Part shown: positions 8,178-17,179 of the stretch, piece by piece
Position numbering within the stretch: the first letter of the stretch is position 1
Layout: every line of letters begins with the position of its first letter
DNA from: Sulfurimonas sp.
GTDB taxonomy: Bacteria > Campylobacterota > Campylobacteria > Campylobacterales > Sulfurimonadaceae
Length of the DNA: 64,000 nt
Reading direction: 5' to 3'
Assembly: GCA_028044295.1 (NCBI GenBank)
Contig: JAOFSE010000003.1
Span: 1 to 64,000 of the forward strand
Made by a program: the position numbers and the translations under genes
The notes under the pieces: model-generated
Seen by the model: the letters and a program-made list of their open reading frames with translations, nothing else
Database searches by the model: none
What the model was told of the DNA's origin: nothing

Positions 8178-8777
8178 CTATACTTTCTTTTTATTTTGGT
8201 AAGTGTACCAAGTAGCTAATAAAACTAAGGTAATTAATACACCAAATGTTATCTGCTTTAAATAAATATCAATTAACTCTTGATTCTCGCCTATCATATA
8301 TCCAAGTAAAACTAATATACATGCCCATATACCAGCACCTAGTGATGTGTAAAGACTAAACTTTGATAAGTTCATCTTAGAGAGTCCAGCTGGAATAGAT
8401 ATCAACTGTCTTATACCAGGAATAAGTCTTCCTATAAAAGTAGAAATAGATCCATGCTTTGCAAAATAATCTTCCATTTTCTGCATTGATACTTCACTGA
8501 TAAAAAAATACTTTCCATACTTGTAAAGAAACTTTCTACCTAGTATAAGTGCTAAATAATAGTTTATAAATGCTCCCACAAGAGAACCAGCTAAAGCACT
8601 TGACATTACCATAGCCATGTTCATATCACCTTTAGATACTAAGAAACCTGCTGGAATTAGAATAATTTCACTTGGAAAAGGTATAAATGAACTCTCAACA
8701 GTCATCAATAAGAAAATACCTAAATATCCCCAATCAAAAATCAAGTCAACTAAATCTTGCGCTAACTCTTTAATCAT
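8178..8777 (-). CDS. DedA family membrane protein
   Basis: DedA/SNARE-associated membrane protein, 199 residues, inner membrane. The family signature is clear: an acidic residue and FPSEIILIPAGFL near the N-terminus and GRLIPGIRQLISIPAGL in the middle, where the two Arg and the Gly/Pro loop are conserved. DedA proteins are thought to move polyprenyl-phosphate or phospholipids across the membrane. Placement overlapping murG by eight bases, ahead of ftsW in cell-wall synthesis, would suit an undecaprenyl-phosphate role, but this is inference. Confidence 0.88.
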   Translation of the reverse strand: MIKELAQDLVDLIFDWGYLGIFLLMTVESSFIPFPSEIILIPAGFLVSKGDMNMAMVMSSALAGSLVGAFINYYLALILGRKFLYKYGKYFFISEVSMQKMEDYFAKHGSISTFIGRLIPGIRQLISIPAGLSKMNLSKFSLYTSLGAGIWACILVLLGYMIGENQELIDIYLKQITFGVLITLVLLATWYTYQNKKKV

Positions 8778-9792
8778 TTACAAATCCTACTATATCTTTT
8801 ATCATAAGGGATGCTACACCCTTTTGAGAGTACTCTAAAAGTCTTCTACTTTTGTCACTTAGCTCTTCATCTAAAACCATCTCTAGTTTTGACTTTAACT
8901 CTTCACTTTCTCTCTCACACCAACCTAAATCGTTTTGGACAATAAACTGAGCATTATGATACTGATGATCTTTAGCGGCATGAGGAAAAGGTACAAATAG
9001 AGTAGGAACACCAGCAGCGCAAAGTTCCCAAAGTGTACTAGCACCTGCACGACTAACAGCTAAGTCAGAACGGGATATAAGTACATCTAAATCTTTTGTA
9101 AAAGAGTAGAGCTCCACTTCTACATGTAGCCTTTCATACTCTTCTTTAACTCTATCATAATCTTTATCACCTGTTTGGTGTATTATCTTTATATCTAATT
9201 CTTGCAGTTTATTTGCCACACTAAGAGCTAGGTCATTAATAGCTTTTGCTCCATGTGAACCACCCATAAATATTATGGTTTCCAACTTATCTCTTTGTCT
9301 TGCTTTTTCAAAGTATAAATCCTTTACAGGATAGCCCTTGATAGGAGAATTCTCATCATATGCAGATATAAACCTTGAAGCATATGGTTTTAAAAGAGAA
9401 TTTAATCTACCCTCTACTGCATTTTGTTCATGAATAAAAAGAGGTAAAAACCTACTAAGAGTAGCAAAAGAAGCTGGAGCAGCTGAGAAACCACCTACAC
9501 TATATGTAGCTCGTATATTATGCTTTTTTAGTAAACTTCTAGAGATTAGAAATGCTTTAAAAACTTTATACAGTGCTTTTAGTTTTCCTAATCCCTTTTT
9601 ATTTACAACTCCGGTAGTATCTAAAAAATAAACATGAGAGAAAAGACTATGCGACTCAAAATATTTTCTATCTTGTCCATTTTTTGAACCTATAAATATA
9701 ACCTCATGACCATCATCCACAGCAGCTTTGACTAAAGACTCTGCAATCATCAAATGACCACCTGTTCCACCACCTGTTATACATAACTTCAT
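8770..9792 (-). CDS. murG: UDP-GlcNAc:lipid I GlcNAc transferase MurG
   Basis: MurG adds GlcNAc to lipid I to make lipid II at the inner face of the cytoplasmic membrane. 340 residues. The glycine-rich GGGTGGH loop is at 7-13, a second Gly loop (FMGGSHGA) starts the C-terminal Rossmann domain, and the donor site with SRAGASTLWE and FVPFPHAAKDHQ is present. The ftsW gene lies immediately before it (one-base gap) in the same transcript, giving the usual ftsW-murG division/cell-wall pairing. One TACATGTA palindrome (9121-9128) encodes the Leu-His-Val in RLHVEVE. Confidence 0.96.
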   Translation of the reverse strand: MKLCITGGGTGGHLMIAESLVKAAVDDGHEVIFIGSKNGQDRKYFESHSLFSHVYFLDTTGVVNKKGLGKLKALYKVFKAFLISRSLLKKHNIRATYSVGGFSAAPASFATLSRFLPLFIHEQNAVEGRLNSLLKPYASRFISAYDENSPIKGYPVKDLYFEKARQRDKLETIIFMGGSHGAKAINDLALSVANKLQELDIKIIHQTGDKDYDRVKEEYERLHVEVELYSFTKDLDVLISRSDLAVSRAGASTLWELCAAGVPTLFVPFPHAAKDHQYHNAQFIVQNDLGWCERESEELKSKLEMVLDEELSDKSRRLLEYSQKGVASLMIKDIVGFVND

Positions 9793-9793
9793 A

Positions 9794-10957
9794 TCAATCC
9801 ATCTTCGCTTTTTTAGATGCCATAAGAACCATTCCTATTCCAAAAGAAGCTGCAAGTATGGATGAGCCACCATAACTCAAAAATGGAACTGATATACCTT
9901 TAATAGGTGTAATACCACTGATTCCATAAGCGTTTACCAAAAATGCAAATGCTAAAAGTAGTCCGATTCCTAAACTAAATAGATATATAGTAGTATCTTC
10001 AGCACGATTTGCAATCTTGAAAATTCTCTGAAGCATCCATAAAAATATAAACACTACAAAAAGCACTCCAATAAAACCAAACTCTTCAGCCAAACCTGCT
10101 AAAACGAAGTCCGTATGAACCTCTGATAAGAATCCTAGCTTAAAAGTACCATTAGCTATACCAGTACCAAAGAAACCGCCATTATGAATAGCATTTAGTG
10201 AGTGTCCTATCTGATATGGCTCTACCTCTGTTGGTACACGTAATTGTTCAGCAATTGAGGCTGGAAATATTTCTAAGACTGTATTTTGAGCTAAAGCCCA
10301 CCACGACTTTATACGAAGGATTCTATGTTCTGCTGTAAAGATAAAAAATAGAAAAAACATCAGTGCACCCACCAGTAGTGTCAAGAAAAAGCGAAAGCTA
10401 CTTCCAGCAAACATTAGTAAGAACAAAAGAGTAAGTCCAAGAACTACAACTTGGCCTAAATCATTTTGAATAAATGCTATAACGAACATAGCACCAATAA
10501 AAACTACGCCATATGGAGCAAATCTTATATACTCTTGTTTAATTCCCATTCCATCATGATGTCCAAGCTTTCTAGAGAAGCTCCATGCTAAGAAATAAAC
10601 AAAGCCTATCTTAAAAAACTCTACTGGTGCTAGTGAAAAGCCAAAAAGTTTTATCCATCTTTTTGCACCACCTACTGCTGATACTAAAGACTCTGGTAGA
10701 AATGGCATAGCTACCATCAAAACTGCTGAACCAATAAAAAGAGTAAGTCCAATAGGTGTAAGAATTTTATCTGGGTTTCCCTGAGCTAAAAGCCAAATCA
10801 AAAGTATGCTCATAACTCCAAAAGCAGATTGTCTAAGTGCAAAATGAAACTCATTGACTCCAAAAAGAAGTGTTGTATATGCTGAGAGTGAATATGTAAG
10901 TACAATACTTATACATATCAAAATAGCCACTAAGGTAAAGAGTCTTCTATCAGCCAT
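9794..10957 (-). CDS. ftsW: Cell-division SEDS protein FtsW
   Basis: SEDS-family peptidoglycan glycosyltransferase, 387 residues with about ten membrane segments. Family motifs seen: GGAKRWIKLFGFSLAPVEFFKIG in the first half (the SEDS Pro/Glu region), QNDLGQVVVLG, HTDFVLAGLAEEFGF, and GISVPFLSYGGSS near the end. Adjacent murG favours FtsW over RodA. It works with a class B penicillin-binding protein at the septum, not encoded here. Confidence 0.92.
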   Translation of the reverse strand: MADRRLFTLVAILICISIVLTYSLSAYTTLLFGVNEFHFALRQSAFGVMSILLIWLLAQGNPDKILTPIGLTLFIGSAVLMVAMPFLPESLVSAVGGAKRWIKLFGFSLAPVEFFKIGFVYFLAWSFSRKLGHHDGMGIKQEYIRFAPYGVVFIGAMFVIAFIQNDLGQVVVLGLTLLFLLMFAGSSFRFFLTLLVGALMFFLFFIFTAEHRILRIKSWWALAQNTVLEIFPASIAEQLRVPTEVEPYQIGHSLNAIHNGGFFGTGIANGTFKLGFLSEVHTDFVLAGLAEEFGFIGVLFVVFIFLWMLQRIFKIANRAEDTTIYLFSLGIGLLLAFAFLVNAYGISGITPIKGISVPFLSYGGSSILAASFGIGMVLMASKKAKMD

Positions 10958-10971
10958 ATATCAATATCTGC

Positions 10972-11493
10972 TTATTTAATCTTGTTGATTTTTAGAACAA
11001 ATTCAACTTCTGCTTTAGAAATATGTAACTCTTTTGATATTGTTTCAAGAGGAATACCCTGTTTAAAAAGTGAAATAATTTTTTCATCATCATTGCCATG
11101 AACTGATGTTGGAATCGATATCTGTTTCACTCCACTCTCTAACGTAGCTATTCTAGAATTCATATGTTCATCAATGCTTTGAACACTCTCTTCTAACCTT
11201 TTTAGACCAAGCGATAGTGGCTTAACCATATCATAAACTGTTCTCTCAACTTCTTGGTATATCTCATCATCATTCATTCTACTTGTACTACTCTTAATAG
11301 TTTTTTGAGTATCTGTGAGTTTTTTCTTTAAGTAAAATATTTCTCGGTTTAACTCTTCTGCTACTGTAGCAACTGAACGAATGTTCTTATGATACTCTGA
11401 GTCTTTTGTAAATACATAATAGATAAGATATAAAATCATCCCTGCCATTGCAACTACTAAGTACTCTATACTTATCATGTCAAAATCTATCAT
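10972..11493 (-). CDS. Membrane-anchored coiled-coil protein with C-terminal HTH-like segment
   Basis: 173 residues. One N-terminal membrane helix (about 9-28), then a long charged coiled coil (about 35-135), and at the end a segment (IISLFKQGIPLETISKELHI) that reads like a helix-turn-helix, as in the 'response to sigma' type Sigma-70 region 4 folds. Resembles a conserved Campylobacterota protein (DUF6115-like), but I do not know its function. Its last position fits an operon with ftsW (14 bases away); its start overlaps the next gene by four bases. Confidence 0.72.
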   Translation of the reverse strand: MIDFDMISIEYLVVAMAGMILYLIYYVFTKDSEYHKNIRSVATVAEELNREIFYLKKKLTDTQKTIKSSTSRMNDDEIYQEVERTVYDMVKPLSLGLKRLEESVQSIDEHMNSRIATLESGVKQISIPTSVHGNDDEKIISLFKQGIPLETISKELHISKAEVEFVLKINKIK

Positions 11494-12008
11494 TTGTTCT
11501 CTCTTGCTTCACGAATTAATACTCTCTCTCTTGCTGTAAGATAAGCACTCCACTCTTTTTCATCTCTCTCATGGATTCTAGTTATCTCTGCTAATGATTT
11601 ATCTATTGCCTTAAAGAAAATAGCTATATCACGCTTAGGATGAACAGGCATTGCTACTCTTGCATAATACTCTGTTCCCTCTTGTAATACTTCATCTTTT
11701 AACTTGAAATGTTCAAATCCAATAGATTCTATATCTGACTTTGTTGTAAGCGATACTCTATTAGGTTCTTCGTTCTTTAAAAAGCGTTCCAATGCATCTA
11801 CTTTTCTATGTAACTCAACTACAAGATTTAAAAGAACTGGATCAGTATCGACCGTGTCACCTTTTGCCTTTGCAAGTTTTAGCCACTGGCTTATAGGATC
11901 TTCATCACTCTCACTAAGTTGTTGATATTCTCTAATATACTCGTTATTATTAACATTAGACTCACTATACTCTAAACTGATTGGTGCCTGAACAAGTCTA
12001 ATATCCAT
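11490..12008 (-). CDS. Conserved protein of unknown function
   Basis: 172 residues, no signal peptide or membrane segment. Residues 1-60 are acidic and probably flexible; 60-85 (LVVELHRKVDALERFL) is a likely coiled coil; the middle (SIGFEHFKLKDEVLQEGTEYYARVAMPV) alternates like a beta domain and may be PilZ-like, but the PilZ RxxxR and (D/N)xSxxG motifs are not present; the C-terminus is a charged helix. Not recognised. It overlaps its neighbours by four bases and one base, so it is translated as part of the mqnP-ftsW cluster. Confidence 0.7.
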   Translation of the reverse strand: MDIRLVQAPISLEYSESNVNNNEYIREYQQLSESDEDPISQWLKLAKAKGDTVDTDPVLLNLVVELHRKVDALERFLKNEEPNRVSLTTKSDIESIGFEHFKLKDEVLQEGTEYYARVAMPVHPKRDIAIFFKAIDKSLAEITRIHERDEKEWSAYLTARERVLIREARENK

Positions 12009-12865
12009 TAAAGAACCTTATCTAATACTATTAAAATAAAAAATACTATTCCCAAGTAACCGTTTACTGTAAAAAATGCACGGTCTATTTTAGTAAAATC
12101 TTTTCTAACAAGATAGTGTTCATAACTAAGCATAACTATACTAAATACTACAGCTATTTCAGCAAAGAGTCCAAGCTCGGCTATAGACACAAAAAGAGCC
12201 CAAAATATAACTGTTAAAAAATGAAAAAATGCTGATAGTTTGAGAGTAAAACTTGAACCATACTTAGAAGGGATTGAGTGAAGATTATTTTTTTTATCAA
12301 ATTCCATATCTTGAAGAGAGTAAAGAAGGTCAAAACCTGCAACCCAAAAAATCACACCTAAACTAAGCATAACAGTCCAAGTAGTTATATCTGCTAAAAC
12401 AGCCACTACTCCAGCGATGGGAGCAAGGCCTAAAGAAATTCCTAAAACAACATGTGCAAAAGATGAAAAACGTTTAAAGTATGAGTATGAACCAAGAACA
12501 AAAAGAATAGGAAAACTCAAATAAAAAGCTAGTGAATTTATGATATAAGCGACACCTATAAATACTAAAGCATTAACAATTGTAAAAGTTAAAATACTAG
12601 AAGAGCTTAAACGTCCATCAACATTTGGTCTTGTGGCTGTTCTTGGATTTTTCGCATCAATATCTATATCTGCATATCTATTTAAACCCATTGCAAAATT
12701 TCTTGCACTTATAGCTGCAAGAACACCTAATATTAATAAAGTAAAACCAAACCAACCATCAGCTGCAACTATCATTGCTATAAAAATAAAAGGAAGAGAG
12801 AAGATAGAGTGTTCAAACATTACCAGTTCATTAAAATCTTTAAGTTTTTTTATAAATGCTTGCAA
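12008..12865 (-). CDS. mqnP: Menaquinone-pathway prenyltransferase MqnP (UbiA family)
   Basis: UbiA-type prenyltransferase, 285 residues with eight or nine membrane helices. Both Asp-rich Mg-diphosphate motifs are present: NRYADIDIDAKNPRTATR and, later, DLLYSLQDMEFDKKNN. In Campylobacterota the member that lacks a separate Ubi pathway acts as MqnP of the futalosine route to menaquinone, so that name is preferred over UbiA; this is inference from lineage. The start is TTG at 12865-12863: an in-frame stop lies two codons upstream and AAAGG precedes it by six bases, so no other start is possible nearby. Confidence 0.82.
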   Translation of the reverse strand: MQAFIKKLKDFNELVMFEHSIFSLPFIFIAMIVAADGWFGFTLLILGVLAAISARNFAMGLNRYADIDIDAKNPRTATRPNVDGRLSSSSILTFTIVNALVFIGVAYIINSLAFYLSFPILFVLGSYSYFKRFSSFAHVVLGISLGLAPIAGVVAVLADITTWTVMLSLGVIFWVAGFDLLYSLQDMEFDKKNNLHSIPSKYGSSFTLKLSAFFHFLTVIFWALFVSIAELGLFAEIAVVFSIVMLSYEHYLVRKDFTKIDRAFFTVNGYLGIVFFILIVLDKVL

Positions 12866-12919
12866 ATATTACCTTTTATATAATTAAAAGCTATTCTATC
12901 TAAAGTTAATTTAAAATGA

Positions 12920-12925
12920 TATAAT
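12920..12925 (+). promoter_or_regulatory. -10 box of miaA; predicted leaderless start
   Basis: Plus strand TGATATAAT, extended -10. Its last base is six bases before the ATG at 12932, so transcription should start at or within a base of the A of the start codon. No ribosome-binding sequence precedes the ATG. Confidence 0.6.
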
Positions 12926-12931
12926 TTCACA

Positions 12932-13834
12932 ATGAATTCAGATATAAAACAGCTTGCTATCATTGGTCCCACAGCATCTGGCAAGAGTGACTTAGCCATA
13001 AAAATAGCTAAAAAAATAGATGCATATATATTATCCATAGACTCACTTAGTATCTATAAAGAGATAGATATTATATCTGCTAAGCCTCTACATGTAGAGA
13101 TGGATAATATCAAACATTTTGGTATTGATATGCTTAATCCAGATGATTATTTTAGTGTTGAAATTTTTATTAATCTCTATACTCAATTAGTCTCTACATG
13201 TAGAGATGAAAATAAAAACCTCATCATAGTTGGGGGAACATCTTTTTATCTAAAATCATTAATGCAAGGGCTATCCAAACTTCCAGACATCACTTCAGAA
13301 ATATCTCTACATGTAGAAAGTAAATTAAATAATCTAGATGAGTGTTATGAACTCTTAACTAGAGTAGACCCTGTATATATGAAAAATATTTCTCCAAATG
13401 ATACTTACAGAATACAAAAAGCTTTACTAATCTATGAAGCATCTAGAATGTCTCCTAGCAAATGGTTTGAATTGAATCCTCCAGAGCCTGTCATTGAGAA
13501 TATTCCTATTTACAATATAGATGTAGGCAGAGATGTACTAAGAGAGAGAATAAACAAAAGAACTAAAAAGATGATAGATTCTGGTGCTATAAATGAAGTG
13601 TGCTCATTGGAAAAAAAGTATTCAAGACTTCCAAACTCCATGGGAGCTATAGGAATTGTTGAAATACTAGAATATCTAGATGGAAAAGTTAGTAAGGATA
13701 GTATGATTGAGAATATATCTACCAATACAGCTGGACTTGCTAAAAGACAGCAAACCTTTAATCGTACTCAGTTTAAAGATATAACTACAGCACCATTAGA
13801 TGAGCTAGAAGAGATTATTACCTCTAGTCTTTGA
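12932..13834 (+). CDS. miaA: tRNA dimethylallyltransferase MiaA
   Basis: Adds the dimethylallyl group to A37 of UNN-reading tRNAs. 300 residues. P-loop GPTASGKS at 12-19, then DSLSIYKEIDIISAKP (the family's DSxQVYrxxdIgTAKP, here diverged), the VGGTSFYLKSLMQGL motif and the C-terminal FNRTQFKDI. Probably translated from a leaderless message (see the -10 at 12920). Three TACATGTA palindromes fall in its first 400 bases, the densest run in a short stretch. Its 3' end overlaps the convergent response-regulator gene by 11 bases. Confidence 0.93.
   Translation: MNSDIKQLAIIGPTASGKSDLAIKIAKKIDAYILSIDSLSIYKEIDIISAKPLHVEMDNIKHFGIDMLNPDDYFSVEIFINLYTQLVSTCRDENKNLIIVGGTSFYLKSLMQGLSKLPDITSEISLHVESKLNNLDECYELLTRVDPVYMKNISPNDTYRIQKALLIYEASRMSPSKWFELNPPEPVIENIPIYNIDVGRDVLRERINKRTKKMIDSGAINEVCSLEKKYSRLPNSMGAIGIVEILEYLDGKVSKDSMIENISTNTAGLAKRQQTFNRTQFKDITTAPLDELEEIITSSL
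13086..13315. repeat. Three copies of the TACATGTA palindrome inside miaA
   Basis: Cores at 13089-13096, 13195-13202 and 13308-13315, spaced 106 and 113 bases. The second is a 16-base perfect palindrome, TCTCTACATGTAGAGA. The first and third encode Leu-His-Val, the second Thr-Cys in another frame. Confidence 0.85.
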
Positions 13835-15368
13835 TGTTCTCTCTAATCTCTAAAAACTTATCAATATTTTCAAAAAATAGGTCCACTAACTGAGGGTCAA
13901 AATGTTTTCCTCTACCTTCTCTTACTAAAGTATAAATATCCTCTAGTTCCCAAGCTTTTTTATATGCTCTGTCAGTACCTAATGCGTCAAAAACATCAGC
14001 TAAGGCAACTATGCGAGCAAAGACATGGATATCTTCACCTTTTAACGCATTTGGGTAACCACTACCATCATATTTTTCATGATGCTCCTTCGCGATTACT
14101 GCTGACATTCTAAGTATCTCTCGTTTTGAAGATTTTAAAACTTTATATCCTATCTCCGCATGAGTTTTCATGATTTCAAACTCATCTTCATCTAGTTTAC
14201 CAGGTTTTTTAAGGATGCTATCTGGAATAGCTATTTTACCTATATCATGCATAGGTGCTGCAGCATATATAGTTTGAACCTCTTTTTGATTTAATCCAAT
14301 AAGCTCCGCTAAAAGTTTAGAGTACATAGCTACACGTTTAACATGTTTGCCAGTCTCTTGAGACCTCTGCTCAGCAATCTCACTAATAGTGAAGATTACT
14401 TCTCTTTGCGACTCATCTAACTCATGTGTTAAAACTGTATTTTCATAAGCAACTTTTGCATTCTCTAAAAATAGTCTAATCAAATCTTTATCAAGTTCAT
14501 CCAAGTCTTTTTCAAGTTGGATGTATATAACAAATCCATTAAACTCTAAGTTACTAGGTGTATATAAGATATAGTGACCATTTTCATATACCTCATGAGT
14601 ATCTTGTATAGCTTTCATTATCAGTGGTTTAATCTCTTGAGTATACTCTTGTGATAGGTTATTATGCTTTAAGTCTTTATATATACCACTTCCAGCAATA
14701 TGGACACATGCATCATCTCTAATGGCTGCTATAAAGGCTGGGACAATTTCATCGTAGTCAAAATTACCTATATGTAAAATTGCAGATAGCTGATCTAATA
14801 CAGCAGATAAAAACAGCTCTAATGATGGCATTTTCTCAATCGAAGCTGTCGAGCTAATAATCTTTTTTAAACCCTGTCTATTTTTTTCCAATGCTATGAT
14901 ATCTCTATATGCTCTTAGACCTGTATAAACAGTCGTATATAACTTTTGAGTCGTTAACTCGTTTTTACTTTTATAATCATTTATATCATATTCAGAGATA
15001 ACTCTCTCTTCTGGAGCTTGTCCAGGTTGACCAGTTCTAAGTACTAGTCGTATAAGATTGTTTTTAATCTCTTTTCTAATATAATCTACTAACTTAAGTC
15101 CCGCATCGTCTGTTTCCATCACTACATCAACAAATGCTAAAGCAATGTTTGGAGTTGTCTCAAGTATACCTTTTGCTTCCTCTGCAGAATAGGCGTGAAG
15201 AAAGTTACACTTTCTACCCTCAAATTCAAAATCCCTAAGAGCAAGTTTTGTCACATCATGAACAGCTGGTTCATCATCTATTATTAGTACATTCCAAAGA
15301 CGCATAATCTTTTGATTATTAAGAGATTCATCCTCGCTATTAAAGCTAAGTTTTCCATCTTTAAACAT
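13824..15368 (-). CDS. Response regulator with DUF3369-like and HD-GYP domains
   Basis: 514 residues. An N-terminal receiver (about 27-150) has LIIDDEPAVHD, the phosphate-accepting Asp in ALAFVDVVME and Thr in LVLRTGQPG. The middle (about 165-330) resembles DUF3369. The C-terminal HD-GYP domain has the complete metal site: HDIGKIAIPD, HAEIGY, HHEKYDGSGYP, and DVFDALGTDRAYK. It is therefore probably an active cyclic-di-GMP phosphodiesterase controlled by phosphorylation. It overlaps the sensor kinase gene by eight bases, so the two almost certainly form a pair. Convergent with miaA. Confidence 0.9.
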   Translation of the reverse strand: MFKDGKLSFNSEDESLNNQKIMRLWNVLIIDDEPAVHDVTKLALRDFEFEGRKCNFLHAYSAEEAKGILETTPNIALAFVDVVMETDDAGLKLVDYIRKEIKNNLIRLVLRTGQPGQAPEERVISEYDINDYKSKNELTTQKLYTTVYTGLRAYRDIIALEKNRQGLKKIISSTASIEKMPSLELFLSAVLDQLSAILHIGNFDYDEIVPAFIAAIRDDACVHIAGSGIYKDLKHNNLSQEYTQEIKPLIMKAIQDTHEVYENGHYILYTPSNLEFNGFVIYIQLEKDLDELDKDLIRLFLENAKVAYENTVLTHELDESQREVIFTISEIAEQRSQETGKHVKRVAMYSKLLAELIGLNQKEVQTIYAAAPMHDIGKIAIPDSILKKPGKLDEDEFEIMKTHAEIGYKVLKSSKREILRMSAVIAKEHHEKYDGSGYPNALKGEDIHVFARIVALADVFDALGTDRAYKKAWELEDIYTLVREGRGKHFDPQLVDLFFENIDKFLEIRENIKD

Positions 15369-17124
15369 GTTTAATTTCCTTAAGATCTATGATATATTTC
15401 AAACCATTTCCCTCTTCTGATTGAGCTGTAATCGTTCCAAAAAGTTTCTGCGTAATAAGATTGAAAATAATATGTGTACCAAGCCCACTGCCACCTTGAC
15501 TTCTCTTTGTAGTAAAGAATGGGTCAAATATTTTTTTCAAATTCTCTTTAGACATACCTTTACCGTCATCTGTATATATTATTTGTATGCCCTGACTTTT
15601 TTTCACGACTTCTATTTGTATATTTCCATTACTAATATTATCAAAACCATGTATCACAGAGTTCATGATAAGGTTTGAGAAAATTTGAGATAATACTCCA
15701 GGATTTGATTCTATAACGAAGTCTGACTCACATAAAACCTCTATATTATGTGAAGTAGTTTTAAGTACAGGTTTTAAACTACTTATTACACTATCAATAT
15801 ATTCTTTAATATCAAATTCTCTAACCTCATCACTTGATTGATCCACTGATATTTGTTTAAAGTTATGAATCATCTTCGCAGCACGATCTAAGTTCGCAAG
15901 AATCATTTCACTACTTTGCAGAGATACATCTATAAAGTCCTCAAATGATGTTTTAGTAATATTCTCTGCTTTATAGTTTTTCTCAAAGTTTTTCGTCTCT
16001 TTGTGTAAATGAGAAGCTGCTGTTACGCCAACGCCAATTGGAGTATTTATCTCATGAGCTACACCTGCAACGAGGCGTCCTAATGATGCCATTTTTTCAG
16101 TCTGCACAAGTTCTTCTTGGGCCATTTTTAAATTTTTTGTTATTCTAACCTGATAGATTAACATCGCAATTCCATTAACACCCATAAATAGATAAAATAG
16201 TATCCATGCCCAGTACTTTTCAATTACATCCATAAATTCTATCTTCTGAAAGTATGGAGCAATTTCAAGTATCTTAAAACATTCATGTATCGGCTGATAG
16301 TTGAGTGGTATTGTCCAACCTATTACACTAGCACTTATTGCTGCTTTACTATCTGAGCGCATATTCATTAATGCTATTGATACTTCTTTTGAGAGTTGAT
16401 CGGGAGTATCTTTTAATTTAGCCATAGGCCATTCTGGGTAGAGCTTAGTAGATACATAAAATGGGAAATCATCATACTTTTTTTGATTTACAACATGTAT
16501 CTTTTTTAAATCTATTTTTCCTTCTTTAGCCATTCTCTCTATTGTATCTGTTCGTACTGTTCCTAAATCATATTCGCCACTAAGAACAGAGTAAACAACC
16601 TTGTCATGTGAACCTTTAAAATCTATAGATTTAATATCTGACTCTATATCAATACCATGCTCAACAAGCTCTCTCCACAGCATTTGCCATCCACCAAATG
16701 ACTTTTTATTAACAGCAGCAATAGTTGTGTCCACAATACTATCTAGGTCATTATATTTATCTCTATTTTTTATATGAGTAATTAATACACCACCAAACTC
16801 TTTTTGTACTATTCCTGATATATGTTTGTTTTGTAATGTTGTAATACGCTGAACAGCATATTTGTATTCAAGGTCAACATACATACCAGAATTTGTTAAG
16901 ATAAATGAAAATTCTTTATCTTGTACCGCTTGGTTTACATCATCAAATTGGACCGGAACTATTACAAATTTTTTATCTTCTATCTTATTAGTTAAATATT
17001 CTGCAGTATCATTCCATCTCTTATAAGAGACCTCGGCACTTCTTTTAGCTAATACACCTATTTTAATTATTTCTTGCGCGTAGATATTTATTGACATTAG
17101 AACACATATCATTAAGTACTTCAT
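15361..17124 (-). CDS. Sensor histidine kinase with PhnD-like periplasmic binding domain
   Basis: 587 residues. A short signal segment (1-16) leads to a periplasmic domain (about 20-290) resembling the PhnD/phosphonate-type solute-binding fold (IGVLAKRSAEVSYKRWNDTA at the start, GVLITH and FPFYVSTKLYPEWP later). One membrane helix lies near 303-325, then a coiled coil and a kinase core: H-box VAHEINTPIG, N-box LIMNSVIHGF, DDGKGM, and the G2 box GSGLGTHI. It most likely phosphorylates the HD-GYP regulator that it overlaps. The ligand is unknown: phosphate, phosphonate or a related oxyanion is plausible from the fold. Confidence 0.88.
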   Translation of the reverse strand: MKYLMICVLMSINIYAQEIIKIGVLAKRSAEVSYKRWNDTAEYLTNKIEDKKFVIVPVQFDDVNQAVQDKEFSFILTNSGMYVDLEYKYAVQRITTLQNKHISGIVQKEFGGVLITHIKNRDKYNDLDSIVDTTIAAVNKKSFGGWQMLWRELVEHGIDIESDIKSIDFKGSHDKVVYSVLSGEYDLGTVRTDTIERMAKEGKIDLKKIHVVNQKKYDDFPFYVSTKLYPEWPMAKLKDTPDQLSKEVSIALMNMRSDSKAAISASVIGWTIPLNYQPIHECFKILEIAPYFQKIEFMDVIEKYWAWILFYLFMGVNGIAMLIYQVRITKNLKMAQEELVQTEKMASLGRLVAGVAHEINTPIGVGVTAASHLHKETKNFEKNYKAENITKTSFEDFIDVSLQSSEMILANLDRAAKMIHNFKQISVDQSSDEVREFDIKEYIDSVISSLKPVLKTTSHNIEVLCESDFVIESNPGVLSQIFSNLIMNSVIHGFDNISNGNIQIEVVKKSQGIQIIYTDDGKGMSKENLKKIFDPFFTTKRSQGGSGLGTHIIFNLITQKLFGTITAQSEEGNGLKYIIDLKEIKHV

Positions 17125-17179
17125 TTAACACCCTAACATTTGTTTGAGTATAGTTTACAACTATAAAATTAAATAATAA

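Noticed and set aside
12850..13038. Minus-strand open frame over the mqnP/miaA gap
   Set aside because: Overlaps the start of miaA and mqnP; no motif, and it would erase both clear start regions.
13824..13834. 11-base overlap of convergent miaA and response-regulator genes as regulatory antisense
   Set aside because: Short overlaps at convergent ends occur several times here (40387-40394, 56331/56332) and reflect compact packing.
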